From Lycorma delicatula (Eukaryota; Arthropoda; Insecta; Hemiptera; Fulgoridae), in assembly GCF_047948215.1 (NCBI RefSeq), contig NC_134455.1:299202647-299266646 (forward strand): a stretch of DNA of 64,000 bases, read 5' to 3'. Below are positions 22,121 through 34,545 of this stretch, piece by piece. The notes below the pieces were generated by a model. The model was not told where the DNA came from. It searched no databases and worked only from the letters and a program-made list of their open reading frames with translations. The stretch's first letter is position 1; the number at the start of each line of letters is the position of its first letter. A program made the translations under genes and the position numbers.

Positions 22121-24199
22121 AAATTAAACTTCCTTTTTTGAGGGTTTCTCGTAAACTACTTACATTAGAGATTGATATTGGTTAATTTTTTTTTTTACTA
22201 GTTATCGTTTGAACCCTCACTACCTAATGTTTGTTGAAATATACCGTCGAAGGTCCGAATAAGCAAGTATTTGGATCTTTCAACGACATATTTGTATTCA
22301 CTGGAGAATATCGATATTTTCCAAATATCGGTCTTTCACGGTACATATATATTTTATATATATTTATATATATGTATATACTAATAAATAATATTGCAGT
22401 ACAATTTGGTTGGTATAATTATGAAAGTACTGAATAAAAAATTAGAATACTAAAAAAAAACAAAAAAAAAAATTAGAAATTGAAGGATATTGATGTCAAT
22501 GAGTTTAAAATTTTAATAACCATGATTAAAAATTTCGTGATTTTTTTTAATCGTGTGCCGATTCTTGGTATGAACACAGGAAATTATTTGTATTATTAAA
22601 AATATTAATTCTCTATCAACCGTTACCAATTTAGAGAATTGTCACTGATAACTTTCTTCTTTTTAATTCTGCGCTTTTCTTTATAATATTTTAATACTAT
22701 GTTTTTTGGTTTTTTTTTTTTGCTGTGGTAGAATAAACATAATTATGATGGAAGTCATTTTTTCCCTCAGTTTTCCTTTTGCCAGTAATAAAAATATCAA
22801 AAATCATAAATTTGTCTTATTTTTGATTGAAACATATGTTAGATCATTTTTTTTTAATTTTATCTATTTAATTTCTGGTAACTACTGGCCCAGAACCAAC
22901 TACAAAGATACCTTACTCCTTTTTTACTTTCTCCCATAATATAATAATAATAACATTTTACTTCAGTTAGAGAATTTACAAAAATAAATAAATAAATAAA
23001 AAACATAAAATCATGTTGAAATTAGCCATCTGTCAAGTGTTAATAGACTACTAAATTTTATATGATAATTAAATAAACAATAATTTAGAAACCATACACA
23101 ATATTGACAAATAATAATTAATTAATAATGATTGACAATCCACTTTATCATCTATATTCGGATACAAATATCAATAAATAAACAAGAGTGGCCCGACAAG
23201 TTTTGTCCGAACGTAAGAGTTAAATTTAGGACATCAAAATAAATAAAAATGTTCTCATATGAACAAAGCCCCATCTCGCTTCATTTTCTCTCTCTTCGCC
23301 ATTTTATTATTATTTTTTTTTCTTTTTATAAATATTTACATTATAAGAAGGGATTGAGGAATTTTAATGAGATTTGGTTTATGTTCCAACAATATCTTCC
23401 ACAAAATATATAGGTTGACAATTTTTTCCTTGAAATTCCAAAATGGTGGCCAATAAATTTAAATTATTAACAATTCAAAGAAAAGAAACAATAGCCTTGG
23501 CCATGTTTTCAGATATGAGGCAGAAAAATTTCTTCATCGACTTCTTGTCAATATTAGTTTAACAGATAGCAGAATATTTCGATTAGTAGTTAGGGGAAAT
23601 AATGAAAATTTACATTTTGTTTATTATCAAGCCATAAAAAAAAGTAAAAAATGAAATTTCACTAGTCGTTTTTTCAGGAAGGGTAGGAGATCCGGGTTTA
23701 CCCGTTAGGAAATTCAGTCATAGAGGTACGTATATAGTGAACGAACACGGATGATATTGACGTAGAAAGTACATGTGAAGTTCTTAGATAAATAGCCCTC
23801 AATATTAGCGCTAGATTTACCAATTGTACAGGTACCCACATCCTCATCAGGACTTCTGATTTTCTTCCACAGATCTTTAGGTAAAGAAAACGGGATCAAG
23901 TATAAGGAAAATTGCCGGATATACTGACACTGTAGATCTCCATACATAGAAACAGCAGCATGAGAAAGAAACTCATTACGAAAATAATGTTAATTCAAAG
24001 AAGAGAACATTCAACTTATTTAGAATTCCTTTGAAGAGCTAAAAGTTCATTCCAAGGTAAAAGCACTGTGTTAGTGATCAACAATTTGGCTTCGACAATC
24101 TGCTATTATGTAATAAAACAAATAAATATTTTTACTTCAGAAATTAAGTTATTTAATATGCTTTGATATGAACACAACCCCAAGGAAGAATCAGGAGGA
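22121..24199. other. AT-rich intergenic DNA
   Basis: Mostly AT-rich with poly-T and TA runs (for example 22,341-22,380). A minus-strand frame of 77 codons at 23,714-23,947 includes LPKDLWKKIRSPDEDVGTCT; I do not recognise it and cannot show that it is coding. Confidence 0.4.
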
Positions 24200-24662
24200 A
24201 TTACTCACTTCTACAATTCTTCCACCATCTTTGTCTGAATAATCTTAACCGATTTTGTGGACATCATGTGCCATGATCGTTTGGTCTGAAACAAAATCTC
24301 AGTAATGTTCTATGGGGTAAGCATGCAAAATTTTCTCCGGTGTGCTTCTCTATGCAGCAGAATCCGATCGCTCACGATCGGGAACACGTTAAGGAAGTGG
24401 ATCAGCTCATTACCTAGTTACCCGTCATTAAGGCCAGTCGGGTTTCTGGAGGTCTGGAATTAATTTGTGGGTTCATCTGCCCTTCGCCAACAGATCCCAC
24501 CTCTCCTGCCTCCTGCGGACAAGCGATGCCTTAGCATCCGCCTTACCCGCAACCCTGTACATCTCCTCTCAATTCCGAACGAGAAGACAGTGGTGTAAGA
24601 CCAACCACTATGCCGGCGGTATCAGCCGAGATCTCCTGTATCCGCAATTTGGAAATATCTAG
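24200..24662. other. GC-richer island of unknown origin
   Basis: Stands out from its flanks by GC content, especially 24,330-24,640 (CGATCGCTCACGATCG, CTCTCCTGCCTCCTGCGGAC, ATGCCGGCGGTATCAGCCG). It resembles the UTR-like, GC-rich parts of the LINEs elsewhere in the window, but I found no sequence match to them. A 65-codon plus frame (24,465-24,662) crosses it without recognisable domains. Most likely a truncated retroelement piece; not proven. Confidence 0.35.
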
Positions 24663-26094
24663 CTAAATTGTAAAGCCTTCAACGAAATCGCTTACTGTGA
24701 GTTTAGAAGTTCTAAAAAATTCAAACAACCTCGGTCCGTCAACCAAAATCCTTATTTATCAAAGATAATTAAATATATATATATATATACATAATATAAA
24801 ATGGACTATGATGCTTTTTTTTATTAATTTTTTAATACATTAGAAAGTTAAAAATCCGAATAAGTACTTTTTTATTTAGGAACATTAGCCGGCTTCTGAA
24901 GAATCAATTCAGATAATACGTCAATTTGAGTAATAAACATCTATAGCAAAATACTGGGGAAAAGGTAACACATATTTGTAGGTACAGATGTAAATAGTGA
25001 AGAAATAAACTAGTATACAAAATCTAGTAAATAATCTAGTAACGGCTGTAAGATATAATAGTGCAAAATATGGGCTCAAACACGTGGATTTTTTTATGTG
25101 CATAATTATGGATATGAAAAAAAAATTGGTTTTCGAATACTATATACGTAACTACAAATCTTAGGAAAACCCCCTAAATAAAATTACTCTCTCAAAACAT
25201 AAAGTAAATAATTGGATTATTTACACTATTATAAAATGGACCTAAACAATAAATATAAAGTTTACGCTTTTTCCAACAGAAACTACAGAACTGTAGAAGA
25301 TAATGAGATCTTGTTCAATAAATTGAATACAACAATAACGGATTATAATTCTATGTTATTCCGCATTAACGTTTGATATTACAGTAAATATTACGATGAC
25401 AAATCCTCAGAGTGTTTAAACTTTAATAAAGCTTCCTTTGTTTGTTTAAATTTCTGTTCAGTTTGATAACCAATAAATAATTGGTAAGCAATTCACATAA
25501 TATTCAGTTAATTAAACTATCGAACCGTTTGATAAACTTGTTATTTTGTCACTGATATCTCCATAATTGTTTTTTATGTACCACGTCTATTTTTTGGAGT
25601 TTTTTAATGATTAAAAATTTTCTCCTATATTTTAAGTAATTTTATTCAAAGTATAAATAGTATAATATTTATCTATCATTTACAGAAATACTTCAAGCGC
25701 TTGTTGAACGTGATTAGCATTAAAGATTCGGTTTCACTTTTTTGTACATCAAACCAGACTAATTTATTATAAAACACCCGACATTTATTACTGTTTATCC
25801 AGATTGATATTTATTTGAAAGTTTCTGAAAATACTAATTTTTTTCTAAATATAAACAAATTATAAAGAATTAGAAATTTTTCTAATTATAAAGAATTTAC
25901 TTAAATTTCATATAGTAGTGCAATATTAATCAGTACGTTTAAATATATATTATTATTATTCGTCCTTCCATTACTTAGTACTAGTTTTTTAGCGCTTTAG
26001 TCGGTAGTCTCTTAGTTCTGACAAGGCTTGAAACGATACTTTTGTATCTTTAATGGATCGATATTATAAAGAAATGACATGATAACTTGTCCGT
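24663..26094. other. AT-rich intergenic DNA
   Basis: No coding sequence or recognised repeat; a short (TA)n lies near 24,773-24,789. Confidence 0.45.
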
Positions 26095-26430
26095 GTGCAA
26101 AAAAGGAGAAAGCAGCTTGGCAAGCATTCAAACATGTTACTCAGAGTTTTTTTGGGAAATCGTAAGGTAGGAAATTACCCTGATGTTCTTAACGATCTTA
26201 TAGGAACTTATAAGAATTTGGGTTGTAATTTCTCTTCAAAATTACACTTCCTGCTCTCGCACCTAGATTTCTTTCCGAAAAATCTTGAGCACAGGGAATA
26301 TTTTCATCAGAGATTTAAGCTATGGAAAAGAGGTATCAAGACAAATAGAATCCTATTATGCTGGCCGATTACTGTTGAACCAAGCGGGATGGTTCAGAGG
26401 CGAAATATAGCATAAAATCGTAATTTATTA
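26095..26430 (+). pseudogene. Fragment of a widespread arthropod TE-derived protein
   Basis: A plus-strand frame of 106 codons reads FLGNRKVGNYPDVLNDLI, then YKNLGCNFSSKLHFLLSHLD and FFPKNLEHREYFHQRF. I recognise this as the 'FLGN.K..NY......L...Y..LGC.MS.K.HFLHSHLDFFPENLG...GERFHQDI' block found in many uncharacterised, repeat-encoded insect proteins. A frameshift near 26,310 continues the family in another frame (AMEKRYQ...MLADYC), where two stops occur. Only this C-terminal part is present. I cannot name the transposon superfamily, and no catalytic residues are visible here. Confidence 0.6.
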
Positions 26431-26849
26431 CTTTCTAGGTGAGACAAATATTGGTGTTTGAATACTGTGTAGTTAAGAATGTAGAAAGTATTAAAATGTT
26501 TGAAATTATAAATGCCTGTCTCTCAGAAACCTTGTATGATGAGGAAAAAATAGAAAATAAAAGAAAACATACTATCAAAATGACTTCTTTTTCTTCCTGA
26601 GACAAAAAAAAAATTCTTTTTGTTCTCCAGTGTAATTTTTTCCTATTTTGATCTATATATAATATCATGTCTGCTATGTTCCACTGACCTATCTATGGAA
26701 TGGTACATTCATAAAATACACGGTATCATGGGTTTTCAAACACTAATAGAAGAGCACGAGAGTACACTGAAAGTACAGGATGGAATCTTCAAGTATCTTC
26801 AGCTCCAGAGCTATACGTTCATACAATATCTTAGTATGTTATTGTGACG
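26431..26849. other. AT-rich intergenic DNA
   Basis: Nothing recognised. Confidence 0.4.
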
Positions 26850-27109
26850 ATTTGTTTAGTCACAACCGCTAATCAAAACCTGCCAACCGCTAATTACTTG
26901 TTCAGTTGAATCTCTGATGTTTAACCAGTGAAGACACATGGAATAGAGCTGATTAAACCTTAGGATCTTGTACTGTTTACTTTCTGTAACTGAGGGTGGT
27001 AATGACCCTATCTTACATAAAAATACAAAGGCATCAATTTCAGCAAAGAGCTCTGTACACTCCAGTCTTTGGTAAAACGGCAACATAGTCCATTTCCCCA
27101 TCACAATCC

Positions 27110-27335
27110 CGTAGGAGAAGACAACCCGCCTGTGACGCATCCGGTCGCTTCACCACCCCCATCACGTTCCTTGCCCTGATGAGCTTTAATTGGAGTCGTC
27201 TTTCACCCTCTAACCTTTTACATCTCATAGTAATAAGCCAGGCCTCGTTGGGATTCCACCGATATAAATGCCTCGGTAGACATTTGCATCGGTGATTTTT
27301 AAACTCAGCTTTTGCTTTCACTGCAGATCTCATCT
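27110..27335 (-). repeat. R1-clade LINE 3' UTR fragment, copy 1 (nested)
   Basis: Shares with 31.9-32.1 kb and 43.1-43.3 kb, in order, a GAAGAC piece, a CCCTGATG(A/G)GCTTTA piece, a CCTCGG piece and a CACCGAT piece followed by CACAAGCGAC-like sequence. More diverged than the other two copies. It lies inside the broken Dong-like ORF. Confidence 0.55.
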
Positions 27336-27705
27336 GGACATCTTGAATGTCCTACTAATCCTCTGAACTAGCTAACCGAGTTCGCGGAAGCACGAACCCC
27401 GCGCCTAGTTCTACATTTTACAGAGCTAATTTCGTAAATGTCTCATAATAATCGAGGCAATAGAATAACATACCACCAAAAATGTTACTCCCAACAACGA
27501 AATTTATTCCTAGTTCCCTTAGTGAACTCAACACATTCAGTTCATACCTCTGACTTAGTTTCATTTGTTGACTCCGGTCTGATCTATCAGAGAGAGGCAG
27601 ACAGACCTCCTACTCCCACTCAGCTCCATCGCAGAGTCCCGCGTGATATTTACTTTCACTACTACCATCGTCGAGGTGGCGCTATTTTTTCTATCTCCCT
27701 ATGGA
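27336..27705 (-). repeat. Family D repeat, copy 1 (nested)
   Basis: On the minus strand it matches plus-strand 54.84-55.13 kb: a TCGTTGTTG...AACA...TTGGTG...ATA.TATT segment, then GCGCGGGG-TC-CGCTTCCGCGAA, then a CTAGTAGG/TTAGTAGG block about 30-50 bp further on. No coding frame. It interrupts the Dong-like remnant. Confidence 0.5.
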
Positions 27706-28330
27706 GTAAGCTAAGGATGTTCTCTAAAGAAATGTTTGAAATTTTGAAGCTGTTTTGAATGTAGCTCAAGAAAATCAATGACCCCTATTTCACCTTTTTT
27801 CCTCGGTAAATGAAACCGCTCAACTGTTTTCCTTAGACGCTTGCGTGGAATTTCGTCATCACTCTCATGTTGCCATTTCACCCCTTGAGATCCGTTTTTG
27901 TCCACCTTATGATACCGAAACTATTTGTTATAAGCGGAACTGCAAATGTGTTTATTGTCTTTATTTTGTTAAGACCACTCAACTAGAGAGTTAAATTGTT
28001 AAGCAATATGTTAAAGCCTCTTTTGCGGGTGGGTTAATTCAATTACACAAGAAATCAACGTACGAATATCAGTAGGTTACGCTATATTCCATAGCTCCCA
28101 TGAAACCAAGACCACCAATTATAGGCTCTTCACAACACTCAGTCTGCAGCAAGCTGACTCTGCAGCAAGCCCTCTTCATGGCATTGACCCAACGATTTGT
28201 CCAGACAAAAACCGGTGCGTATGTCCAACGTATGTAACGTTCAACCAACTTAAAAAGCCGCTTTAAATTCCCTTCAGTGCCAGGAAAACGTATAATATCA
28301 TCCATATACATGAGATGCTTAAAACTGTAT

Positions 28331-31300
28331 TGGTCTATTTGTAATCACTCACACATGATATTATCATTTTCATTCATATTTATAACCGCTTCTTAATAAA
28401 GTAGATGTTACTTGATGAACTACTAAAGAACAAAAAACTGTCGATCCGAGAACGTTTTGGTTTGATTGAGGCAGTGATAATTCATGAGCTATTAAATATG
28501 TAACATTTTTGAGCGTTTTAAAAGTGCGAAATATCTAATAAAGTTAAAAATCGCTTAAAATATATACTCTTAAAAACATTCCTGTAGTTTTAGAAATATT
28601 AAATTTAAGTAATGAAATAAGATAAATTGACAGGATAAAAATTATGACCGGCCATAACGTTTTACTTTTATTTAAAAAATAATTGTCGTTATTGATTCAA
28701 ACATATTCAAAAGAACATAAAACAACTTTTATAGTTGGTTCTGTAAGTTAAAATATAATTTTAACTGCAATTAATTAATCATTTTCATTTTAATTTAGCT
28801 TAAACTTCATAAAGACTTACGTTGAATATTACAATTATAATTTTAATATTAATTATCCAATCAACAGTACGCATACAAACTAACTTCGAAATGATTTATA
28901 TCATTAGCAAACTAACTCTCACTTCCAGAAAGTAGGTTATAGAATCTTCCTTTTTAAATTACTTAAGTTAGTCGAAGAGTTTTGAAAAATAAAGATATTT
29001 CTACCAACTCGTGAAGGAAGTAACTAATTTAGAGATACTAATACCAAATGAATAGAAATTTATAATTTTCATATAAGAAATTGCTCAAAAACAGTTGAAT
29101 TTGCAATTAGGAAGAAACGGTATAAGAAAAAATTAATAATAAAAAAATAATTAGAAAGTTATAAATAATAAATTAAACGAATTCTATATGTAGAAGTTAA
29201 ATCAACACAAAAAAATTTAAATCATACAAAAATAATATCTCTAAAATAATTTCCATTGAATATAACCCAGAAAAAAACTGAAATCCACATAAGCATTCAA
29301 AGAAACAAAAAATATCACACTTACATAAGGGCAACTCTCAAATATAACTCTCTAGGTATTGCCTTCATCGATCTGAACACACAAATCATTATTGTATACC
29401 ACTATGGGAATCATGGAAACAATAATAATTTACATTCTTCACAATCAGAAATACTTCTGTTTTATAGGGGGATTTGCATTACGATGATCATTAATGTCAC
29501 GGAAAGTAACTTTAATTAGTTAAGCAATTAAATTCTTTGATAATAAATTTCAATAATTTTAAATAATTAACATATGATCTTGAGTAAATATTATTTATAA
29601 AATGGTTATACATAAATGTCAAGTGATTAATTTAAGATTGCAAAATATTGTACATGACCCTTTTAAGAACGGTTATGCTTCAGAGATTTCAAAGGGCGAT
29701 ACAAATAATCTTTTCATAGCATCTTTTATCAGAATAAAGGTGTTACTTATAATAGGTCAATGTAAAAAGGAAACGGGAAATCACTTTCCCGTAATTTTAA
29801 TTTTATTTTTGGGGTGATTTATGACTCGTGTCAGATAACTTACAACTAATATGGTGCTAAAATTATTTTGAACTTTCTTGTAATAACCATTTATATTTCG
29901 TGTTAAATTTTATTAAATAAACTAACAGTTTGAAACTTGTTGATACTTGCACCGCTTAGCTGACAGCAAAAGTGATTCTGCATACAGAAAGTTAGAGTTT
30001 AGGTAAAATTAACGGTTTTATTCCAGGTCACATGTATAGAGATTAACATAAGATCAAAATACATCAGATGTTTACTGTTTTTGTACTTAAACGCTGATGT
30101 GTGACAGTTTAATAATAGATAAAAATAAAACAAATTAAATAAATTTAAGCAGCTTTTTAATAAGTGACGTGATAAATCTGTATAAATTTAGGAATAATAA
30201 ATTAACAGTATAATCCTTTTGATGAGGTATTTTCATTAAAATAAAAATAGGTTATTTCGAGATAAATAGATTGTGATACAACCCTTCTACCTTAAAAAAT
30301 CGTAGATATTAAAATTACGCATTATATGTAATAAATTTTCAAAAAATTAACATCGGAAAACTAGAATTAGTTAAAAACAGACGTTGCTAACACTGATTGT
30401 GTGTATACCAGGTGAGGAATTAATTTTCCCCTGAATGATAATGCTTGAATAATTGGACAAAACAAGCAATGAATAATCCTACAGATGTAGTAGGTGTTAC
30501 ACGTTATTTCCGTATATATAACGCTCATTTTGACGTAGACATTAATGTATCGGTTCTGATTTACAAATAATCTATTGTAAAATAAGCTATGGATTTGTAA
30601 TGGATTGAATCGATTCCATACAGATGAAGTGTTTAAACTGCACCATTATTTTCAAGTAGGCGCCTTATGCAAAAATAACTACTAAGAGAAATAACTGCAA
30701 AATACTTCATAATAAAAGGCAACTACTCGTATTTTCTTTTAACTATCTCGTTTTTGTCTTAAGCTTAAGTTTTTGTATTTGAAGAAAATCAATCCAGGTT
30801 AATTTTCTTCAGAGACGAAATTGAGAAAAGGACGATTTTGCATTACAAGAATTCATTTAGCATTTTTTAGAAGTGTTATACCACAACACATACCTTATCA
30901 TTATTATATTTGCTTCCAAAAATGCACTGTAAAAATAGATGATGAAAGAAACATTCATCAGTGTGCCTATACAAAGAACAAAATTAGGAAGTAAAAATGA
31001 AAGTATAAAATTAAAATATTATATATCCATCAATGAATTCTTTCATTAAGAATTTTCTATTTCCCACGCCTCATGTTATCACGTCTCTTGAATTATCACT
31101 TACTAAAAACTATCATTCTATTTAAAAACGTTTGAAAATATTTGCTGTTAAGAAAACTTTAGTAAATATCTGTGAACCAAATATAACCTTATTTTTCTGT
31201 ATATTAGATCAATTTTTTTTTCAATACGTACGTATATGGAGAAATAAACGAAATTACTTAACTAAAATTCTTACTATTAAATATATAATTAATACTACTG

Positions 31301-31789
31301 AATTTTGTATTACTAAACTGAAATATTAGAAACAGAATGTATTTCACAGTAGCTCACGCAACGTTTCTTTTTTCAGTATACAATTTTTGGGTCAAAATAC
31401 AAATAAAAAGACACACAAAAACGAAAAATTACTGACGAGAAAATAATTGGATCTGAATCAGTTTCCAAAACTGCAAACAGTTTACAGGGAAATGGATAAA
31501 GTTGAGAAAACACTGCTGCCAAATTCTAAGGGTTTTTTTAATTTATATTTGAATCCTCATTTGTTTTAATAAAGCAGTATTAGTATAACATACTATATTA
31601 TATTTATTCATAAATTATCTTAAATTACATTAAATATATATTTTTTTCTAATTTAATAGAAAACTAATTATTTTCATTCCAGAAAAATAAAACTAACGAT
31701 CAAATGTTTATAAATGCGCCATGCAACAGGATTACTAATTATTAACTGCTTTAATTAGATAATAAATAAAATTCAGTGTTGTAAAAGAA

Positions 31790-31793
<4 letters not shown>
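28331..31793. other. AT-rich intergenic DNA
   Basis: About 3.5 kb with no coding frame, RNA gene or repeat that I recognise. Short frames at 29.3 and 29.6 kb look like chance. Confidence 0.5.

Positions 31794-31838
<45 letters not shown>
31794..31838. repeat. (TA)n microsatellite at the 3' side of the R1-clade LINE
   Basis: About 22 TA units directly before the R1-type 3' UTR. Confidence 0.95.
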
Positions 31839-31842
<4 letters not shown>

Positions 31843-32399
31843 GTCATAACTGTAATTAGTTCAGACAACCTGGTACAAAGCACAAGTCATTCCCAATTAT
31901 TTTGATCCTGATCTCCCAGGCGAAGACCTTCTCCAACCACCCTCTCAGAACCTAGCCCTGATGGGCTTTACCGAATGTCACCTTATAAACCTCGGCATAT
32001 GACCTATGACCTCTCAGTCGCCTCGGCGCAGGTTCCCACCGATGCGACGCGAATGCCACAAGCGACGTTCCCTTCGGTGTAATAATTACTATACATAACT
32101 GAAATAACTAGAGAAACACACCTCTAGTCTCAAGAAAGACTGAAAACTATAGCCGTTGAAGGAACTAATTCAACTACTTACCCGAAAGGTAAAGTGAGTT
32201 CAAATACGACACTAACATGGAAAAACACCAAAACAAAAACATGAAAATAAGATTAATAACAAAACAACCAAAACCCATATAACACTAACAATACAAAAAC
32301 AACACTAACAAGAAATAGTAACAAAACAAACTTGGAACAAGACCAAGCAGAACCCTACATTCCTTCTGCAATCCATTCCCTAGACAAATAATGCAGAAA

Positions 32400-33500
32400 T
32401 TCTGTAATCACTGACCATTCATTCAGCTTGGTCCTTCCAACTTTGACTGATGTGAAGCGTTGCTTCGACAGAACCCAGTCGACAAATTACTGCAGTGCGT
32501 TCCAGATCGTATTTGGCGCACTCATACAACACATGGAAGTCATCGTTCTGCACCCCACGCTGTGGGAATAGACCCCAATCCACCAGGCAGAACCCATCCA
32601 ATCTACCCCTGAATGCCCCATAACCGGTAAAAAACTGAGTTACGTACTTGTTACGGGAAACCCATTAGGCGAACCGCAAGTTTCTAGTGTATGGGAAGAG
32701 ATCGCGCGTATAGATATAGTCTCAATCCCAATAGTCTCAATAGTCTCATCCCATCTAGCCTGCCATATATCATAACCATGTTTCTCAATTTCCCAATTTT
32801 TTTTCGGAAGTCAACTCACCCAACTTCCTAGCAACATACCGCTCCTGTTTCTCAAGAGCTAGAATATCAACCTGTTTCACTCGCAATCACCAAGACCGAC
32901 TCCCGTGAAACTGTCCTGTAACTACCCGTTACTGACAACAGTAATAGTCGTTAGACTCTCAATAATATATCTCTATAACTAAGAAATTTCATCCTACTCG
33001 CCCAACCTGGCGCAGCATACAACATAATTACTTGGCAAACGCCATTGTATAGAGTGCTTGCCAGATTTATTAAAATTCGGCATACCATGTTAAGCTATAA
33101 AGCTTTCAACCAACTCCCCACTAACATCGGTGAAACCACTATGCCACAAATTAGCGTTGATGCCCACACCAATGAGGATCAGACTTGCACCAGAGAATCT
33201 GAGGATCTTATCACAGATTTCAAGGACACGGTACTGAAAATTATGAACTTGCAAAATGAAGATGCAAGTTCGGAATATCCAAACGAATGACAACATGATG
33301 CTCATTAGAGAACAGTTGAAGAAAATCACAATCTATCTCTCTTCTGCACAGAACAGCCGACATACTATTAGAAATATGGAAAACCTTTTTCAGCGAGAGA
33401 AACCCGGAAGATCACTAGAAACAATGTATGGATGTTGCAATAAAGAACCATACAAATTCCTACGAACAGCAATCTCACCAAGCTATACCTGAAAGAGTAT
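32400..33500 (-). pseudogene. R1-clade LINE ORF2 remnant (endonuclease and C-terminal parts)
   Basis: 33,090-33,329 (minus) reads LILIGVGINANLWHSGFTDV and then GELVESFI, the endonuclease block usually seen as 'LIG.D.NAH...WGS...RGE.LE.F'; the usual Asp of D.NAH is Gly-Ile here. Near 33,020-33,060 a frame reads MLYAAPGWA, and near 32,900-32,950 LLLLSVTGSYRTVS, both typical of the region after the RT palm in R1-type elements. Near 32,419-32,601 AERxxPCVV-like and NDDFHVLYECAKYDLERT sequence corresponds to the C-terminal knuckle, with its first cysteines lost. The RT catalytic motifs are deleted, and many stops are present. Confidence 0.68.
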
Positions 33501-33660
33501 GTATGTACTCTGTGCACTCAACTGACCGAAAGTAACCTTCTAAACCTATCGAATCACAGTGCATGTTGACAGCTCCGGGACAAAATGGATATCCCTTGCT
33601 GTTGACAGAGTGTTCATAGTCCTTGCGAAAACACACTTGCAAGTAATGTAAATAGGAACC

Positions 33661-34540
33661 TCAGACCTCTAGGGCATCCCTCAGTCTAATGTAATTCTTC
33701 ACCAGAATGAGCACAGACCACTGCCAATTGAGGGTGAGCTGCTGACTCAAAAGTGTCAGCAGCTCATCCTCAGATAGCCGCCGATGGAAATCGTAGATGA
33801 CTCTTGGACACCTCAGTCGCTTCGTGATAACTCTCATGTCGGATGTACCGACCTCTAGAGAGTCCAAAATAACCATCACAATCTCTTTGTCATCTGCGAC
33901 AACGACCAACCCTTTTTGAGTCTCTCTGATATTTCGAATCCTCAGGTTCGCCCTTTTGTCACACAGGATACAACTACTTTCATCCTTCATCCACTTGCTA
34001 GTCTTTGCCGCAGCCCCTTCCTTTAAATTTACAAACAGGACCTAGGGTTACCAACGAGATAAACTGGCCTCACGCTTTCCTTTGCGTACTTCAGTCCATC
34101 GCTGTTTTGAACTGACTTTGCTACCCGAGTAGGAACATTAACAACCTTCTTAACCACAAGAGTCTTAGTCTCAACTGTCTCACAACCGTTCAACAAAGCA
34201 ATTATAATTATTTTAAGATCCTTTAACTCTTTCTCAGCCACCTCACGTAAGGTCTTTTTACTGACCCTACAGAACCTTATAATACGTCCAATGATTTCAT
34301 AAAATGTTTATCAAAAGCTCTTAAAGGAGAACTGGAGCTCCCAACACTCCCAATAGTCGTCTGGAAATCCTGGATCACATAGTCCTTCTTCCCACGAGCA
34401 GAGACCCCTGACGGTCAAGCCCTCAGCCCCTCATTACCAGACATCGACGAAGAATCGTCTTGATGAACCTCGGATACCACGTCACTAGAAGGTCTTCCGG
34501 CACGGTCTTACCCCTGTCAGACATCTTGTTCATATTTAAA
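33661..34540 (-). pseudogene. R1-clade LINE ORF1 (gag-like) remnant
   Basis: An ATG at about 34,533 begins MNKMSDRGKTVPEDLL, followed by an acidic/serine-rich piece in a shifted frame. 34,029-34,241 is open for 70 codons with a lysine- and valine-rich sequence. 33,661-33,990 reads LRIRNIRETQKGLVVVADDK, then RVITKRLRCPRVIYDFHRRL and SEDELLTLL, matching the gag fold of R1-type LINEs ('..IR.TRKG...V..D...A......L......V...K..P.LIVYDVP..L.DEEL'). The zinc knuckles expected after this point are not visible. Frameshifts separate the blocks. Confidence 0.65.
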
Positions 34541-34545
34541 AAATA

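Larger units (their letters stand above)
26850..28330 (-). pseudogene. Broken Dong-like LINE ORF with nested insertions
   Basis: Three blocks align in order with the intact Dong-like ORF at 13.1-16.7 kb. 28,069-28,325 carries YMDDIIRF and RLFKLVERY (RT motif C region) and VNAMKRA. 27,705-28,000 carries VERFHLPRKKGEIGVIDFLE and LHSKQLQNF, plus a nucleotide match to 14,285-14,370 including AAGACCACTCAACT versus AGAACCACTCAACT. 26,857-27,075 carries TELFAEIDAFVF, then STEQVISGWQ, equivalent to the segment before and at the CCHC knuckle, but knuckle cysteines are lost. Stops and frameshifts are numerous. The middle (about 27,080-27,705) is foreign: an R1-type 3' piece and a family D repeat. RT motifs A and B and the endonuclease are absent. 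Confidence 0.8.
31845..34545 (-). mobile_element. Internally deleted R1-clade LINE
   Basis: A minus-strand LINE of about 2.7 kb with all parts in order but the RT core missing: gag-like ORF1 (33.66-34.54 kb), endonuclease part of ORF2 (about 33.09-33.5 kb), a join near 33,060-33,090, the C-terminal part of ORF2 (32.4-33.06 kb), and a 3' UTR (31.85-32.4 kb) that recurs at 27.1 and 43.1 kb. Placement in the R1 clade rests on the gag-like and post-RT sequence style and is from memory. Confidence 0.7.

Noticed and set aside
23714..23947. 77-codon minus-strand frame as a possible exon
   Set aside because: Composition is protein-like, but no family, splice sites or repeat copies could be shown; left as unassigned.
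33045..33492. Two overlapping plus-strand frames of 78-81 codons
   Set aside because: The minus strand carries the LINE endonuclease block LILIGVGINANLW here, so the plus frames are antisense chance.
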